From NCBI RefSeq assembly GCF_963678225.1, contig NZ_OY782764.1, positions 985,001 to 1,049,000 on the forward strand: 64,000 nucleotides of DNA, read 5' to 3'. The stretch comes from an uncultured Cohaesibacter sp. Its GTDB lineage: Bacteria > Pseudomonadota > Alphaproteobacteria > Rhizobiales > Cohaesibacteraceae. Position numbers and translations under genes: made by a program. Shown here in pieces: positions 49,795-58,908 of the stretch (its first letter is position 1; the number at the start of each line of letters is the position of its first letter). The notes under the pieces were generated by a model that saw only the letters and a program-made list of their open reading frames with translations, ran no database searches and was not told the DNA's origin.

Positions 49795-50829
49795 ATGGCG
49801 CAAATCAAGACCAATATGGTCGATAGCTATCTGGTCAAACCCAATTATGCCCACAAGGTCATTCTGATTTATGGCCAGGATACGGGTCTTGTTACCGAAC
49901 GCGCCGAACGCCTTGCAAAAACCTATCTCAAGGACAATTCAGATCCCTTTGCTGTGATCCGTCTGGATTCAACGGATATCGCATCTGATCCCCTACGTCT
50001 GGCCGATGAAGCCAATACCATTTCGATGTTTGGCGGCAACCGCGTCATCACCGTTCAGATGAGCGGCAGCAAATCGATCATGCCAGCGCTGGAACCCGTT
50101 TTGTCCACCCCGCCTCAAGATGCCTTCATCATCATCAAGGCGGCTGACCTCAAAAAATCAGCGCCCTTGCGCAAGGCCGTAGAAAAGGCACAGAGCGCAG
50201 TCACCCTGCCCTGCTATATGGACGCCAGAGAGGCCCTCAACGGCATCATAGACGAAGAATTAGCCCTCTCACGCCTCTCCATCACAAAGAATGCCCGAAC
50301 GATGCTTCTGGACAATCTGGGCGCCGACAGAATGGCCTCCCGTGCCGAGGTTCAAAAGCTCTGCCTCTTTGCCATGGATGATGGGGAAATCACCGAGCAG
50401 CATATCGAAGATATTGTCGGCGATGCTTCCAACCAACAGATTGATATGATTGTTGATTCTGCTGCTCTTGGAAGAACGGGTGAGTTGGACAGACGCCTTG
50501 AACAAATTCTCGGCTCCGGCAATCATCCAACCGTCATTGGTTCAGCAGCTTTGCGTCATTTTCAAATGCTCGAACGCGCCCTAAGCCTGATGGACAAAGG
50601 CACTCCGCCCCCTTCAGCGCTTGATAAGGCGGCCCCCATGCTTCATTTCAAGCGCAAACCGCTTATTCAGAGTCAATTGCGTATATGGGATAGCAAAAAG
50701 GCATCCCGCGCCTGTGAATTGCTCTCCCAGAGCTTGGCAAACAGCCGCAAGCATTATCAATTGGCGCCCACAGTGATCTCAGAGACCCTTCTGATGATCT
50801 CGGCAACGGCACAGCGTATTAACCGCTAA
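49795..50829 (+). CDS. holA: DNA polymerase III subunit delta
   Basis: Clamp-loader subunit that opens the beta sliding clamp. It has 344 residues with the DNA_pol3_delta N-terminal AAA+-like fold (HKVILIYGQDTGLVTERAE) and helical C-terminal domain. AAAGGCAA lies before the ATG. It follows lptE in the leuS-lptE-holA group and is the last gene before the gap containing two parS-like sites. Confidence 0.93.
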   Translation: MAQIKTNMVDSYLVKPNYAHKVILIYGQDTGLVTERAERLAKTYLKDNSDPFAVIRLDSTDIASDPLRLADEANTISMFGGNRVITVQMSGSKSIMPALEPVLSTPPQDAFIIIKAADLKKSAPLRKAVEKAQSAVTLPCYMDAREALNGIIDEELALSRLSITKNARTMLLDNLGADRMASRAEVQKLCLFAMDDGEITEQHIEDIVGDASNQQIDMIVDSAALGRTGELDRRLEQILGSGNHPTVIGSAALRHFQMLERALSLMDKGTPPPSALDKAAPMLHFKRKPLIQSQLRIWDSKKASRACELLSQSLANSRKHYQLAPTVISETLLMISATAQRINR

Positions 50830-50855
50830 GTCATATCATTCCTGTCTGGATATTG

Positions 50856-50869
50856 TTTCACGTGAATCG
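50856..50869 (-). promoter_or_regulatory. parS-like ParB site
   Basis: GTTTCACGTGAATC, 13 of 14 matches to the palindromic parS core GTTTCACGTGAAAC. Its reverse complement is the same 14-mer as at 54957, 57100, 57148 and 57187. Confidence 0.8.
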
Positions 50870-51006
50870 TTTTTTGAATCAGTAAGTTGCTTTTGCCGAT
50901 CTCACTTTGTGTGAAAACAAATAGGGATTGTTTTTTCTGTGCTCTCCAGATCAGTATTTTTATAAATCACAAAGCCACGGCAAAGCCTGCATCCCAAAAC
51001 CAAGTC

Positions 51007-51020
51007 GTTTCACGTGAATC
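51007..51020 (-). promoter_or_regulatory. parS-like ParB site
   Basis: GTTTCACGTGAATC, the same variant and orientation as the site at 50856, 151 bp away. Confidence 0.8.
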
Positions 51021-51212
51021 AACCCTATTGGTCCATGCGCCCTCTAGGTCCTAAACACGCGCCGACAATATAACGCGAAGAACACTCTCCACTGCCTTTT
51101 CACTGCCCAAGATTGACTTTAATTTTTAATCATTTGAACCTGTTGCGACGAACAGAAGAATAAAACTGATCGGGTAAGATTTGCGAAACGGCCCCAACGT
51201 CTGGAAAGCATA

Positions 51213-52442
51213 ATGACACTCAACAAAATCCGGAAGAATGGGTCCCATGCAGCCTATTTTGCCATGATTACCGTCTTCTTGGACGCTTTCGGAATTGCCT
51301 TTATTTCTCCAGTTCTACCGGATCTTCTGGAGCAAATAACGGGAAGCAGTTTGGGCAACGCAGCAATCTATGGCGGCTACCTGACATTCATCTATGCTTT
51401 CATGCAATTCATTGTTTCCCCCATTTTGGGAAATCTCTCCGATAGCTTCGGCCGCAGACCTATCCTCGTCGTCTCCCTTGGCGCCTTGGGCATTGACTAT
51501 CTGATCATGGGTTTTGCCAATTCCCTTTGGCTGCTGTTTTTTGGCCGCTTTATTGCTGGAATTTTTGGCGCAACCCACGCCACGGCTTCTGCCTTCATTT
51601 CAGATATTTCGAACGGAAAGCAGCGCACACGCAATTTCGGCTTGTTGGGTGCCAGCTTTGGTGCCGGATTTGTGGCTGGCCCCTTGATTGGTGGCATGCT
51701 CACAGACTATGGTGTACGCGTACCCTTTTTTGCGGCTTTCTTGTTGATATTACTCAATTTTATCTACGGGCTACTCATATTCCCCGAGAGCCTGCCCAAG
51801 GAGAAAAGACGAAAGTTTACGCTGACCGGCATCAATCCCTTCAAGGGACTTACCGAATGCACGCGCTTTCCATCCATAATGCCCCTGTTTCTGGCGCTCT
51901 TTCTCTTTCTCGTCGCGGACCATGTTTATGTGTCTGTGTGGCCCTACTATACGCGCGAGGCCTTCGAATGGAGCAGCCGCAAGGTCGGACTAACCTTAGC
52001 CATCTTTGGCTTTTTTCATGCCCTTACACAGGCTTTTCTAGTCGGCGCTCTTCTCAAAAAACATGATGAGTTGACCATTGCCTTGATTGGTATTGTCAGC
52101 AGCGCAGCGATCATGGCGACTCTGCTCTTCATCACTCAGGGATGGGTCATCTATGTCTTCTTGCCTTTCACCGCGCTTGGTGGCTTGGCGACACCCGGTC
52201 TGCAATCTCTCATGACCCAGAGAGTGCCGGAAACCCATCAGGGACAATTGCAAGGTGGAATTGGTAGTCTCACCAGTCTCACGACAATTCTGAGCCCGCT
52301 AATCATGACACGCACCTTTTATTTTTTCACTCAAGACCATGCTGCCTACTATCACCCCGCAGGCGTATTCGGCCTTTCTGCCTTTGTATGTCTGTTGGCA
52401 ATGATCCCTCTGGCCTGCTTTTACAAACGCCATCGACATTGA
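51213..52442 (+). CDS. MFS transporter, TetA-like
   Basis: A 409-residue major facilitator with about 12 hydrophobic helices. The loop 2-3 motif A GNLSDSFGRRPIL and the motif-C-like GASFGAGFVAGPLIGG of proton-driven drug exporters are present. It resembles the TCR/Tet tetracycline-efflux group, but chromosomal members usually export unknown compounds and this one lacks an adjacent TetR. No clear ribosome-binding site is seen. It is convergent with parB and closed by the hairpin at 52507-52532. Confidence 0.88.
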   Translation: MTLNKIRKNGSHAAYFAMITVFLDAFGIAFISPVLPDLLEQITGSSLGNAAIYGGYLTFIYAFMQFIVSPILGNLSDSFGRRPILVVSLGALGIDYLIMGFANSLWLLFFGRFIAGIFGATHATASAFISDISNGKQRTRNFGLLGASFGAGFVAGPLIGGMLTDYGVRVPFFAAFLLILLNFIYGLLIFPESLPKEKRRKFTLTGINPFKGLTECTRFPSIMPLFLALFLFLVADHVYVSVWPYYTREAFEWSSRKVGLTLAIFGFFHALTQAFLVGALLKKHDELTIALIGIVSSAAIMATLLFITQGWVIYVFLPFTALGGLATPGLQSLMTQRVPETHQGQLQGGIGSLTSLTTILSPLIMTRTFYFFTQDHAAYYHPAGVFGLSAFVCLLAMIPLACFYKRHRH

Positions 52443-52502
52443 AACCAACATTGAGCACCAAACGCTCTCAACCCAAAACGCGCATTTCAGTTAGATAAGC
52501 AA

Positions 52503-52534
52503 CAAAAAAGGGAGCCAAAATGACTCCCTTTTCT
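52503..52534. terminator. terminator between parB and the MFS gene
   Basis: AAAAGGGAG / CTCCCTTTT with a 9-base loop; on the minus strand it ends in CTTTTTTG. It lies between convergent genes and probably serves both. Confidence 0.75.
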
Positions 52535-52558
52535 ACAATATCTATCATTGAACGTGGA

Positions 52559-53428
52559 TTATTGCTTTTCCAGAATGGCAATAATCGCATCGAGCTGCTC
52601 AAGCGATTTATACTGAATCTTGAGCTCCCCACCCTTTTTCTTGGGTGCGATAAAAACATTCCAGCCGAGACGATCCGTCAAACGCTTTTCCAAGGCCACC
52701 GTATCCGCATCTTTTTCCTTTTTCGGCTTTGGTTCCTTGACCTTTTCCTTTTCCTGACCAGCTTTTTCAGCATCGCGTACGGTCATACCGTCTTCAACGA
52801 TACGCCGCGCCAGCTCCTCAGGATTCTCTGCCGTAATCAAGGCGCGTGCATGGCCAGCGGTCAATTCGCCCTTTTTGAGATAATCCTTGATGCTTTCCGG
52901 AAGCTTCAACAGGCGCAAGGTGTTGGCCACATGAGAGCGGCTTTTGCCAATAACGTCAGCGAGTTCAGCCTGCGTATAATCAAACTCGGCGATCAACTGA
53001 TCATAGCCAAGTGCTTCCTCCAGTGCATTCAGATCTGCACGCTGAACGTTCTCGATGATCGCAAGTTCGAGGGCTTCCTTGTCATTCACATCATGAATAA
53101 GAACGGGGACCTCGTGCAAGCCAGCTGCCTGGGCGGCGCGCCAACGACGTTCACCAGCAATGATCTCGTAGGAATCTTCCTCATCTTTTACCGCACGACA
53201 AAGAATAGGGTTCATGATCCCCTTTTCCTTGACTGATCTGGTCAGATCATCGAGATCCTTTTCAACGAAATCCTGACGTGGGTTCCGCGGGTTTGGCCGT
53301 AAAAACTCGATAGGAATGCGCCGTTGAGAGCGAGCGCGCTCAATAGCCTGCGCTTCATTATCCATATCTCCGATCAGAGCCGCCAATCCACGCCCCAAAC
53401 GTTTGCCTTCAGCTGGTTTTTTTGCCAT
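52559..53428 (-). CDS. parB: chromosome partitioning protein ParB
   Basis: A CTPase clamp that loads at parS and spreads to form the partition complex. It has 289 residues: the CTP-binding motif GERRWR (92-97), ENVQR (126-130), a parS-binding helix-turn-helix (SRSHVANTLRLL) and a C-terminal dimerisation domain. The N-terminal LGRGLAALIGD is the conserved ParA-interaction motif. Seven parS-like sites lie within 6.5 kb. It follows parA with an 83-base gap. Confidence 0.97.
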   Translation of the reverse strand: MAKKPAEGKRLGRGLAALIGDMDNEAQAIERARSQRRIPIEFLRPNPRNPRQDFVEKDLDDLTRSVKEKGIMNPILCRAVKDEEDSYEIIAGERRWRAAQAAGLHEVPVLIHDVNDKEALELAIIENVQRADLNALEEALGYDQLIAEFDYTQAELADVIGKSRSHVANTLRLLKLPESIKDYLKKGELTAGHARALITAENPEELARRIVEDGMTVRDAEKAGQEKEKVKEPKPKKEKDADTVALEKRLTDRLGWNVFIAPKKKGGELKIQYKSLEQLDAIIAILEKQ

Positions 53429-53511
53429 TTTTCCGCATTCCCATCAAACCCGTATAGCCCCTAAGCAATCGGGCCAGACTTCCCTTTGTCACAGTTATGC
53501 TGACCCGACAA

Positions 53512-54342
53512 TCAGGCAGCCTTGTTACGCAATTTCTTCTCGCGCTGGATAATCTCAGATGCGAGTTTCAAATAAGCCTGACTGCCCGAGCATTTCAGAT
53601 CGTAAAGCAAAGCCGGTTTACCATAGGATGGTGCTTCAGAAACGCGCACATTGCGTGGGATAATCGTCTCATAAACTTTATCCCCCATATGCTCACGCAC
53701 ATCTTCAACCACCTGATTGGACAGATTATTCCGACTATCATACATGGTCATCACAATACCATGGATAGAAAGTTCAGGGTTCAGGGCACCTTTGACCTGA
53801 TTCACAGTCTGAATGAGCTGGGTCAAACCTTCAAGCGCGAAAAACTCGCATTGCAGCGGAACAAGAATGGAATGCGCGGCCGCCATCGCATTGATGGTCA
53901 AAAGGTTTAGAGACGGAGGACAATCGATCAACACATAGGTGAAGCGTTTTTCCTCTGGAATTTCATCACCCATTTTTCCGTGCGTTTCGATGGCCTTGCG
54001 CAAACGGAAAGCGCGATCTTTATCACCCGAAATTTCTTGTTCAAGTCCGAGAAGATCCATTGTCGAAGCCGCAACAGACAGACGCGGCACGGCAGTCGGG
54101 ATGGCAGCTTCCATCAGCGTTGCTTCATTGAGAAGCAATTCCGCGGTAGAAACCTGACGCGCCTTGCGATCAATGCCCAATCCGGTACTGGCGTTGCCCT
54201 GAGGATCGACATCCACGATGAGAACCGTTTCTCCAATCGCCGCCAAAGCGGTACCCAAATTGATTGCAGTGGTTGTTTTCCCTACGCCGCCCTTCTGATT
54301 AGCAAGAGTCAGAACGCGGGGAGATTCAGGTAGTGAACTCAT
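53512..54342 (-). CDS. parA: chromosome partitioning ATPase ParA
   Basis: Walker-type ATPase that moves ParB-parS complexes over the nucoleoid. It has 276 residues with the deviant Walker A KGGVGKTT (17-24), DVDPQGNAS and the YVLIDCPPSLN Walker B. This is the chromosomal ParA/Soj type without an N-terminal DNA-binding extension. It lies 28 bases after rsmG and is probably in the mnmG-rsmG-parA-parB operon. Confidence 0.97.
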   Translation of the reverse strand: MSSLPESPRVLTLANQKGGVGKTTTAINLGTALAAIGETVLIVDVDPQGNASTGLGIDRKARQVSTAELLLNEATLMEAAIPTAVPRLSVAASTMDLLGLEQEISGDKDRAFRLRKAIETHGKMGDEIPEEKRFTYVLIDCPPSLNLLTINAMAAAHSILVPLQCEFFALEGLTQLIQTVNQVKGALNPELSIHGIVMTMYDSRNNLSNQVVEDVREHMGDKVYETIIPRNVRVSEAPSYGKPALLYDLKCSGSQAYLKLASEIIQREKKLRNKAA

Positions 54343-54370
54343 AAAGTGGCCTCACTTCGCATTTGTTTCA

Positions 54371-55018
54371 CTATGCGTTTTTGGGTGATAAGCGGCGCAG
54401 AATAACGATCCGCGCTTCGGGATCCGTTCTGCTCACTTGTTGTACCAGATCTATATTCCAGCTAACACTGGCCTCACGCAATTCTCGATCAAAGTCCCGA
54501 CCTTTGTGGAAAACACCCACACAAGTTTCACAAATGTGGGGATGAACGAAAGAACAGAGTTTATCGAGAGAAGCGAGGGCTCGAGCACTAAAAGCATCCA
54601 CTGGACCGGACCAATCTTTCAACACCGATTCGATCCTGTCTCCATGTACTACGACATTGAGCCCCAACTCGCGAGCAACTGTCTTGAGAAATGCACCTTT
54701 CCGGCCATTGCTTTCGATCATATGGACCGAGTAATCCTCACCCGTATCATCCAGCAGAATAGCAGTCACCAGCCCCGGAAATCCGGCGCCAGACCCAAGA
54801 TCAATCCAGTGGCGCGCTTGCGGATAAGCCGCATAGATCTGCACGCTGTCCGCTATGTGACGCACCCAGATTTCATCAAGGGTTTTCGGAGCCACAAGGT
54901 TTTGCGCTGGCTGCCACTTACGCACCAAAGCCTCATAGCGTCCCAGCTTTTCCAGTGATTCACGTGAAACCGGAAGCATTGAATTGATCAATTCAATGCC
55001 ACGTTCCTTAGCGTCCAT
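54371..55018 (-). CDS. rsmG: 16S rRNA (guanine-N7)-methyltransferase RsmG
   Basis: Methylates N7 of G527 in 16S rRNA with SAM. It has 215 residues with the SAM loop WIDLGSGAGFPGL and AFSARALASLDKLC of the GidB family. It lies 76 bases after mnmG and 28 before parA, the conserved alphaproteobacterial order. A parS-like site (54957-54970) is embedded in the coding sequence near the start. Confidence 0.96.
   Translation of the reverse strand: MDAKERGIELINSMLPVSRESLEKLGRYEALVRKWQPAQNLVAPKTLDEIWVRHIADSVQIYAAYPQARHWIDLGSGAGFPGLVTAILLDDTGEDYSVHMIESNGRKGAFLKTVARELGLNVVVHGDRIESVLKDWSGPVDAFSARALASLDKLCSFVHPHICETCVGVFHKGRDFDRELREASVSWNIDLVQQVSRTDPEARIVILRRLSPKNA
54957..54970 (+). promoter_or_regulatory. 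parS-like ParB site inside rsmG
   Basis: GATTCACGTGAAAC near the 5' end of rsmG, encoding part of the VSRESLE segment. The same 14-mer as the sites between mnmG and mnmE. Confidence 0.75.
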
Positions 55019-55094
55019 ATGATCTTTCCATTCCCTTCAAACCGTCTGTAGGAGCGCAGCACCCTGCCCGCCTGAAAGCCGGTATCTATCAATA

Positions 55095-56939
55095 TTACAT
55101 ACGCTTGCTATGTGCCAAAACAAGCGTCAAAGCCGCTGGCGTCATTCCATCGATACGCGAGGCCTGTCCAAGGGTCTGCGGACGAACATGATTGAGCTTC
55201 TGCTTTAATTCGTTGGACAGTCCGTTGATATCTTCAAAGACAAGACTGGATGGAATCACCAAGGCCTCATCCTTTTTGAAGGTCTCGATATCATCAGTCT
55301 GCTTTTTCATATAGACTTGATAGAGCGCTTCGATCTCAAGCTGCTTGCGCACCTTGGGCGAAAAATTCCCAAATTCGGGCCACACTTCGGTCAATCGATC
55401 GAGGGTCAAATCCGGATAAGCCAGAAGCTCATAGGCTGTGCGGCGCTGACCGTCCTTGTTGATTTTAAGGCCAACCCGCTCCGCTTCATTCGGTGTCAGA
55501 CTCTTTTCCTGAGCAAGCGCTGTAATGGCCTGAAGCTCTTCTTTCTTCTGCCCGAAAGCCTTACGTCGCTCTTCGCCGATCAGACCCCACCCATCAGCCT
55601 TATCCGTCAGGCGCTGATCGGCATTGTCCGCACGCAGAGAAAGACGATATTCCGCCCGCGAGGTAAACATCCGATAGGGTTCCATCACACCGCGTGTAAT
55701 CAGATCGTCGATCATCACACCGATATAGGCATCGGATCGTCCGAGAACCACACCATCCTGATCGCCACATTGACGCGCTGCATTCATACCCGCAATCAAG
55801 CCTTGAGCCCCTGCCTCTTCATAGCCAGTGGTCCCATTAATCTGACCAGCCAGATACAAGCCGGATACCCTCTTGGTTTCAAGCGTCGCCTTTAGCTCGG
55901 TCGGGTCAATATAGTCATATTCAATCGCGTAGCCATATTGCTTGATCTCAACATTCTCGAGCCCCGGGATCGAACGGATATAGGCATCCTGCACATCTTC
56001 CGGCAGCGAGGTCGAAATACCATTGGGATAGATCGTATCAACATCAAGCCCTTCAGGTTCAAGAAACACCTGATGCCCATCCCGATCACCAAAGCGATTG
56101 ATTTTATCTTCGATAGACGGACAATAGCGCGGCCCTACCCCTTCGATTTTACCCGAATACATCGCAGACTTATGGATATTCTCACGAATGATCTGGTGTG
56201 TCTTCGGCACGGTACGGGTCACATGACAATCAATCTGCGGTGTCGTGATAGCATTCGTCAGGTAGGAAAAGGCGACAGGTTCATCATCCCCTGGCTGTGT
56301 ACCAAGCGAGGAATAATCAATTGTCGTGCCATTCAAGCGTGCCGGGGTCCCAGTCTTCAGCCGCCCCAATCGGAAATTCTCCGACATCAAACGCAAAGAC
56401 AGATCATTGGCCGCCGGATCACCCATCCGGCCAGCGGAAAAGCTCTTTTGTCCGATATGAATAAGTCCGCGCAGAAAAGTGCCTGTCGTCAGAACAACCG
56501 CACCGCAGGCTATTTCCTTGCCGTCAGATAAGGTCACACTGGTCACGCGCCCCTCATCGATAGACATATCGGCGACTTCCCCATCAACAATAATAAGATT
56601 GGGGGTATCCGCCAGAAGCGCCTGCACGGCATTACGATAGAGCTTGCGATCTTCCTGCGCACGCGGCCCCTGAACTGCAGGTCCCTTACGCCGATTGAGC
56701 AGTCGAAACTGGATCCCGCCTTTATCTGCAGCAAGCCCCATAATCCCGCCCAGAGCATCAATCTCACGAACGAGGTGACCCTTACCCAATCCGCCGATTG
56801 CCGGATTACAAGACATCACACCGATTGTCTGTCGACTATGGGTTACCAACGCAACCGTCGCACCAACACGCGCAGCGGCTGCTGCAGCTTCAGCACCTGC
56901 ATGACCACCACCAACAACCACTACATCAACTCGGTTCAT
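55095..56939 (-). CDS. mnmG: tRNA uridine-5-carboxymethylaminomethyl modification enzyme MnmG
   Basis: FAD subunit that, with MnmE, modifies the wobble uridine of several tRNAs. It has 614 residues: the dinucleotide motif [10 protein letters not shown] near residues 10-19, [12 protein letters not shown], and the C-terminal helical domain ([20 protein letters not shown]). mnmE lies upstream on the same strand across a 309-base gap that carries four parS-like sites. Confidence 0.98.
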   Translation of the reverse strand: MNRVDVVVVGGGHAGAEAAAAAARVGATVALVTHSRQTIGVMSCNPAIGGLGKGHLVREIDALGGIMGLAADKGGIQFRLLNRRKGPAVQGPRAQEDRKLYRNAVQALLADTPNLIIVDGEVADMSIDEGRVTSVTLSDGKEIACGAVVLTTGTFLRGLIHIGQKSFSAGRMGDPAANDLSLRLMSENFRLGRLKTGTPARLNGTTIDYSSLGTQPGDDEPVAFSYLTNAITTPQIDCHVTRTVPKTHQIIRENIHKSAMYSGKIEGVGPRYCPSIEDKINRFGDRDGHQVFLEPEGLDVDTIYPNGISTSLPEDVQDAYIRSIPGLENVEIKQYGYAIEYDYIDPTELKATLETKRVSGLYLAGQINGTTGYEEAGAQGLIAGMNAARQCGDQDGVVLGRSDAYIGVMIDDLITRGVMEPYRMFTSRAEYRLSLRADNADQRLTDKADGWGLIGEERRKAFGQKKEELQAITALAQEKSLTPNEAERVGLKINKDGQRRTAYELLAYPDLTLDRLTEVWPEFGNFSPKVRKQLEIEALYQVYMKKQTDDIETFKKDEALVIPSSLVFEDINGLSNELKQKLNHVRPQTLGQASRIDGMTPAALTLVLAHSKRM

Positions 56940-57099
56940 CCATATCCTCTTATGTCTTCAGCCAACATCGGACAGAGCATTATCATCGGTGCGAGCCCAA
57001 ACGCCAAGAAGACCTTCCCTAAAGCGTTAACTCGCAGCCCCCAATTCTTCAGAACTTGTTTACATCCCACATGATAGCCTGAATCGGGTCGAAATTCAG

Positions 57100-57113
57100 G
57101 ATTCACGTGAAAC
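57100..57113 (+). promoter_or_regulatory. parS-like ParB site
   Basis: GATTCACGTGAAAC, 13 of 14 to the parS core; the first of four in the mnmG-mnmE gap. Confidence 0.85.
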
Positions 57114-57147
57114 ACGTCAAACCCGCAGATTTTCGCTATATAGCACG

Positions 57148-57161
57148 GATTCACGTGAAAC
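57148..57161 (+). promoter_or_regulatory. parS-like ParB site
   Basis: GATTCACGTGAAAC, 48 bp after the previous site. Confidence 0.85.
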
Positions 57162-57186
57162 TATTGGGATAAATTCCTCGTTTGAT

Positions 57187-57200
57187 GATTCACGTGAAAC
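57187..57200 (+). promoter_or_regulatory. parS-like ParB site
   Basis: GATTCACGTGAAAC, 39 bp after the previous site. Confidence 0.85.
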
Positions 57201-57228
57201 AGAGTCAATCCTGAAATTAAAAAACTAT

Positions 57229-57242
57229 GTTTCACGTGAAAC
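57229..57242. promoter_or_regulatory. consensus parS ParB site
   Basis: GTTTCACGTGAAAC, a perfect palindrome and the exact parS core, 42 bp after the previous site and 7 bases beyond the mnmE stop. Confidence 0.93.
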
Positions 57243-57248
57243 GATCCA

Positions 57249-58592
57249 CTATTTACCCACACAGAACTGTGAGAAAATCACGCCGAGCATTTCCTCGACA
57301 TCAATTCTTCCAGTGATCTTCCCCAGCTCATCCCCAGCCTGACGCAAGAATTCTGAGCGAATTTCTATAGGCGACTCTGTATAGATAAGGGAATTATTAA
57401 CATTATCCACACAGGAAAGCAGATATTTTCTGTGACGCTCACGGGTTATAAGCACATCTTCAGCCCCATCAAACAGGGATTCAATTTGTTTCACAAACGA
57501 ATCGTAAAAGAAATCCATCCCTTTGCCTGTTTTAACCGAGGCTGAAAAGACCATTTCCTTATCATCGCCTTTACCATTGGCATGAAACGGATCCGAATCG
57601 ATTCGATCCTGTTTGTTAAACAGAACCATTCGTCGTGCGTGACTGCTCAGCTCCACCCGTTCCTCAGGATGAGTACCGTCCACAACTTCAATCAACAGAT
57701 CCGCATTCTCGCTTTTTTCCAAAGCGCGACGTATCCCTTCCCGCTCGACTACATTGTCTGACTCTCTCAATCCAGCCGTATCAATCATCGTCACCGGATA
57801 GCCTTCGATATCCAGATGCAGTTCCAAAAGGTCGCGTGTCGTGCCGGCTTCTTCGGTCACAATGGCCACATCCCGTTTGGCAAACCAATTGAGCAAGGAC
57901 GACTTTCCCGCATTGGGATGACCAGCAAGCACCACGGTCAATCCGTTGCGCAAGCGCTCCCCATGATCGGCTTTGGAAAGATGACGTTCGATATCGGCCT
58001 TCAACTCTTTCAGCTTTGGCCAGATCACATCGGAAATCGCGCCCGGAATATCTTCTTCATCAGAAAAATCCAGCTCTGCTTCAATCATGCTCCGGGCCTG
58101 AAGCAAGATCTCTCGCCAGCCATCAATGACACTCTTATGAGCTCCGCTCGCCTGACGAATAGCCTGCTTGCGCTGATTTTCCGTTTCGGCCTGAATGAGA
58201 TCGGCCAAGCCCTCGACAGCTGTCAGATCATATTTCCCGTTCTCAAACGCCCGCCGTGTGAACTCCCCTGCTTCAGCCAAACGACAACCTTCGAACCGAC
58301 CCAGAATTTCAAGCATGGCCTTAACCACTGCCCGCCCGCCATGAAGATGAAACTCGACGGCCTCTTCACCAGTGAAGGATTTGGTGTCGGGAAAAACGAT
58401 GACCAGTGCCTGGTCAATAATATCGCCACTAAAGGGATCAGACAGATAACGCAAGGCTGCAAAACGCGGTTTGGGTTCCTTGTCTATCAGCTTGTTCATG
58501 ACAAACCGCGCCTTGGGGCCGGACAAACGAATCACGGCAACACCAGCCGGAACCGCTCCGCTGGAAAGGGCAAAAATGGTATCTTGCGTCAT
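57249..58592 (-). CDS. mnmE: tRNA modification GTPase MnmE
   Basis: K+-dependent GTPase that acts with MnmG at the tRNA wobble uridine. It has 447 residues with the N-terminal tetrahydrofolate-binding domain (TIFALSSGAVPAGVAVIRLSG), G1 GHPNAGKSS (about 220-228), DTAGLRES, NKQD, and the C-terminal CxGK ending FCVGK (Cys444), essential in homologues. It lies 316 bases downstream of rho on the same strand. Confidence 0.98.
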   Translation of the reverse strand: MTQDTIFALSSGAVPAGVAVIRLSGPKARFVMNKLIDKEPKPRFAALRYLSDPFSGDIIDQALVIVFPDTKSFTGEEAVEFHLHGGRAVVKAMLEILGRFEGCRLAEAGEFTRRAFENGKYDLTAVEGLADLIQAETENQRKQAIRQASGAHKSVIDGWREILLQARSMIEAELDFSDEEDIPGAISDVIWPKLKELKADIERHLSKADHGERLRNGLTVVLAGHPNAGKSSLLNWFAKRDVAIVTEEAGTTRDLLELHLDIEGYPVTMIDTAGLRESDNVVEREGIRRALEKSENADLLIEVVDGTHPEERVELSSHARRMVLFNKQDRIDSDPFHANGKGDDKEMVFSASVKTGKGMDFFYDSFVKQIESLFDGAEDVLITRERHRKYLLSCVDNVNNSLIYTESPIEIRSEFLRQAGDELGKITGRIDVEEMLGVIFSQFCVGK

Positions 58593-58908
58593 GAGATCAA
58601 TCCCTGCGCCCCAAAAGTTATGGGTCGCATGCTGTGCATTTGCAATGTTGATTGTTTCAGAACCGAATCCATCTGCATCAACCGGCCTGCCAAAAGGTCA
58701 GATCTACGCCCGTTATGCGGACCCGACCATCAGGCTGACAATCTGGTTATCCCATCGATTTCGCGGAAGATCCGAATATATCAAGAGCAGGTTTCTGGTG
58801 ATCCAGAAGAGGAGATCACAAAATGAAAGCCGCCCAACGACTGTCAGACGGCTTTCTAATCTTTTACATGCGATTGGGCAAGCCCAATTTACAAGCGGAT
58901 GCAGGACA
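58593..58908. other. gap between rho and mnmE
   Basis: 316 bases without a gene. The rho-side end carries a terminator hairpin (58825-58856). The rest shows nothing recognised beyond probable mnmE promoter sequence. Confidence 0.45.
58817..58856 (-). terminator. terminator after rho
   Basis: GAAAGCCG / CGGCTTTC with a 16-base loop; on the minus strand it is followed by ATTTTG. It lies about 50 bases after the rho stop. Confidence 0.6.

Larger units (their letters stand above)
50830..51212. other. holA-MFS gap with two parS-like sites
   Basis: 383 bases with no gene. Contains GTTTCACGTGAATC at 50856-50869 and again at 51007-51020. The rest is AT-rich and probably holds the MFS promoter. Confidence 0.6.
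56940..57248. other. mnmG-mnmE gap with four parS-like sites
   Basis: 309 bases without a gene. Four parS-like sites at 57100, 57148, 57187 and 57229 occupy the mnmE side. Confidence 0.75.

Noticed and set aside
51213..52442. Tetracycline resistance gene
   Set aside because: The MFS protein has TetA-like motifs, but there is no adjacent TetR, no mobile element and no close match I can confirm. It is listed as a transporter of unknown substrate.
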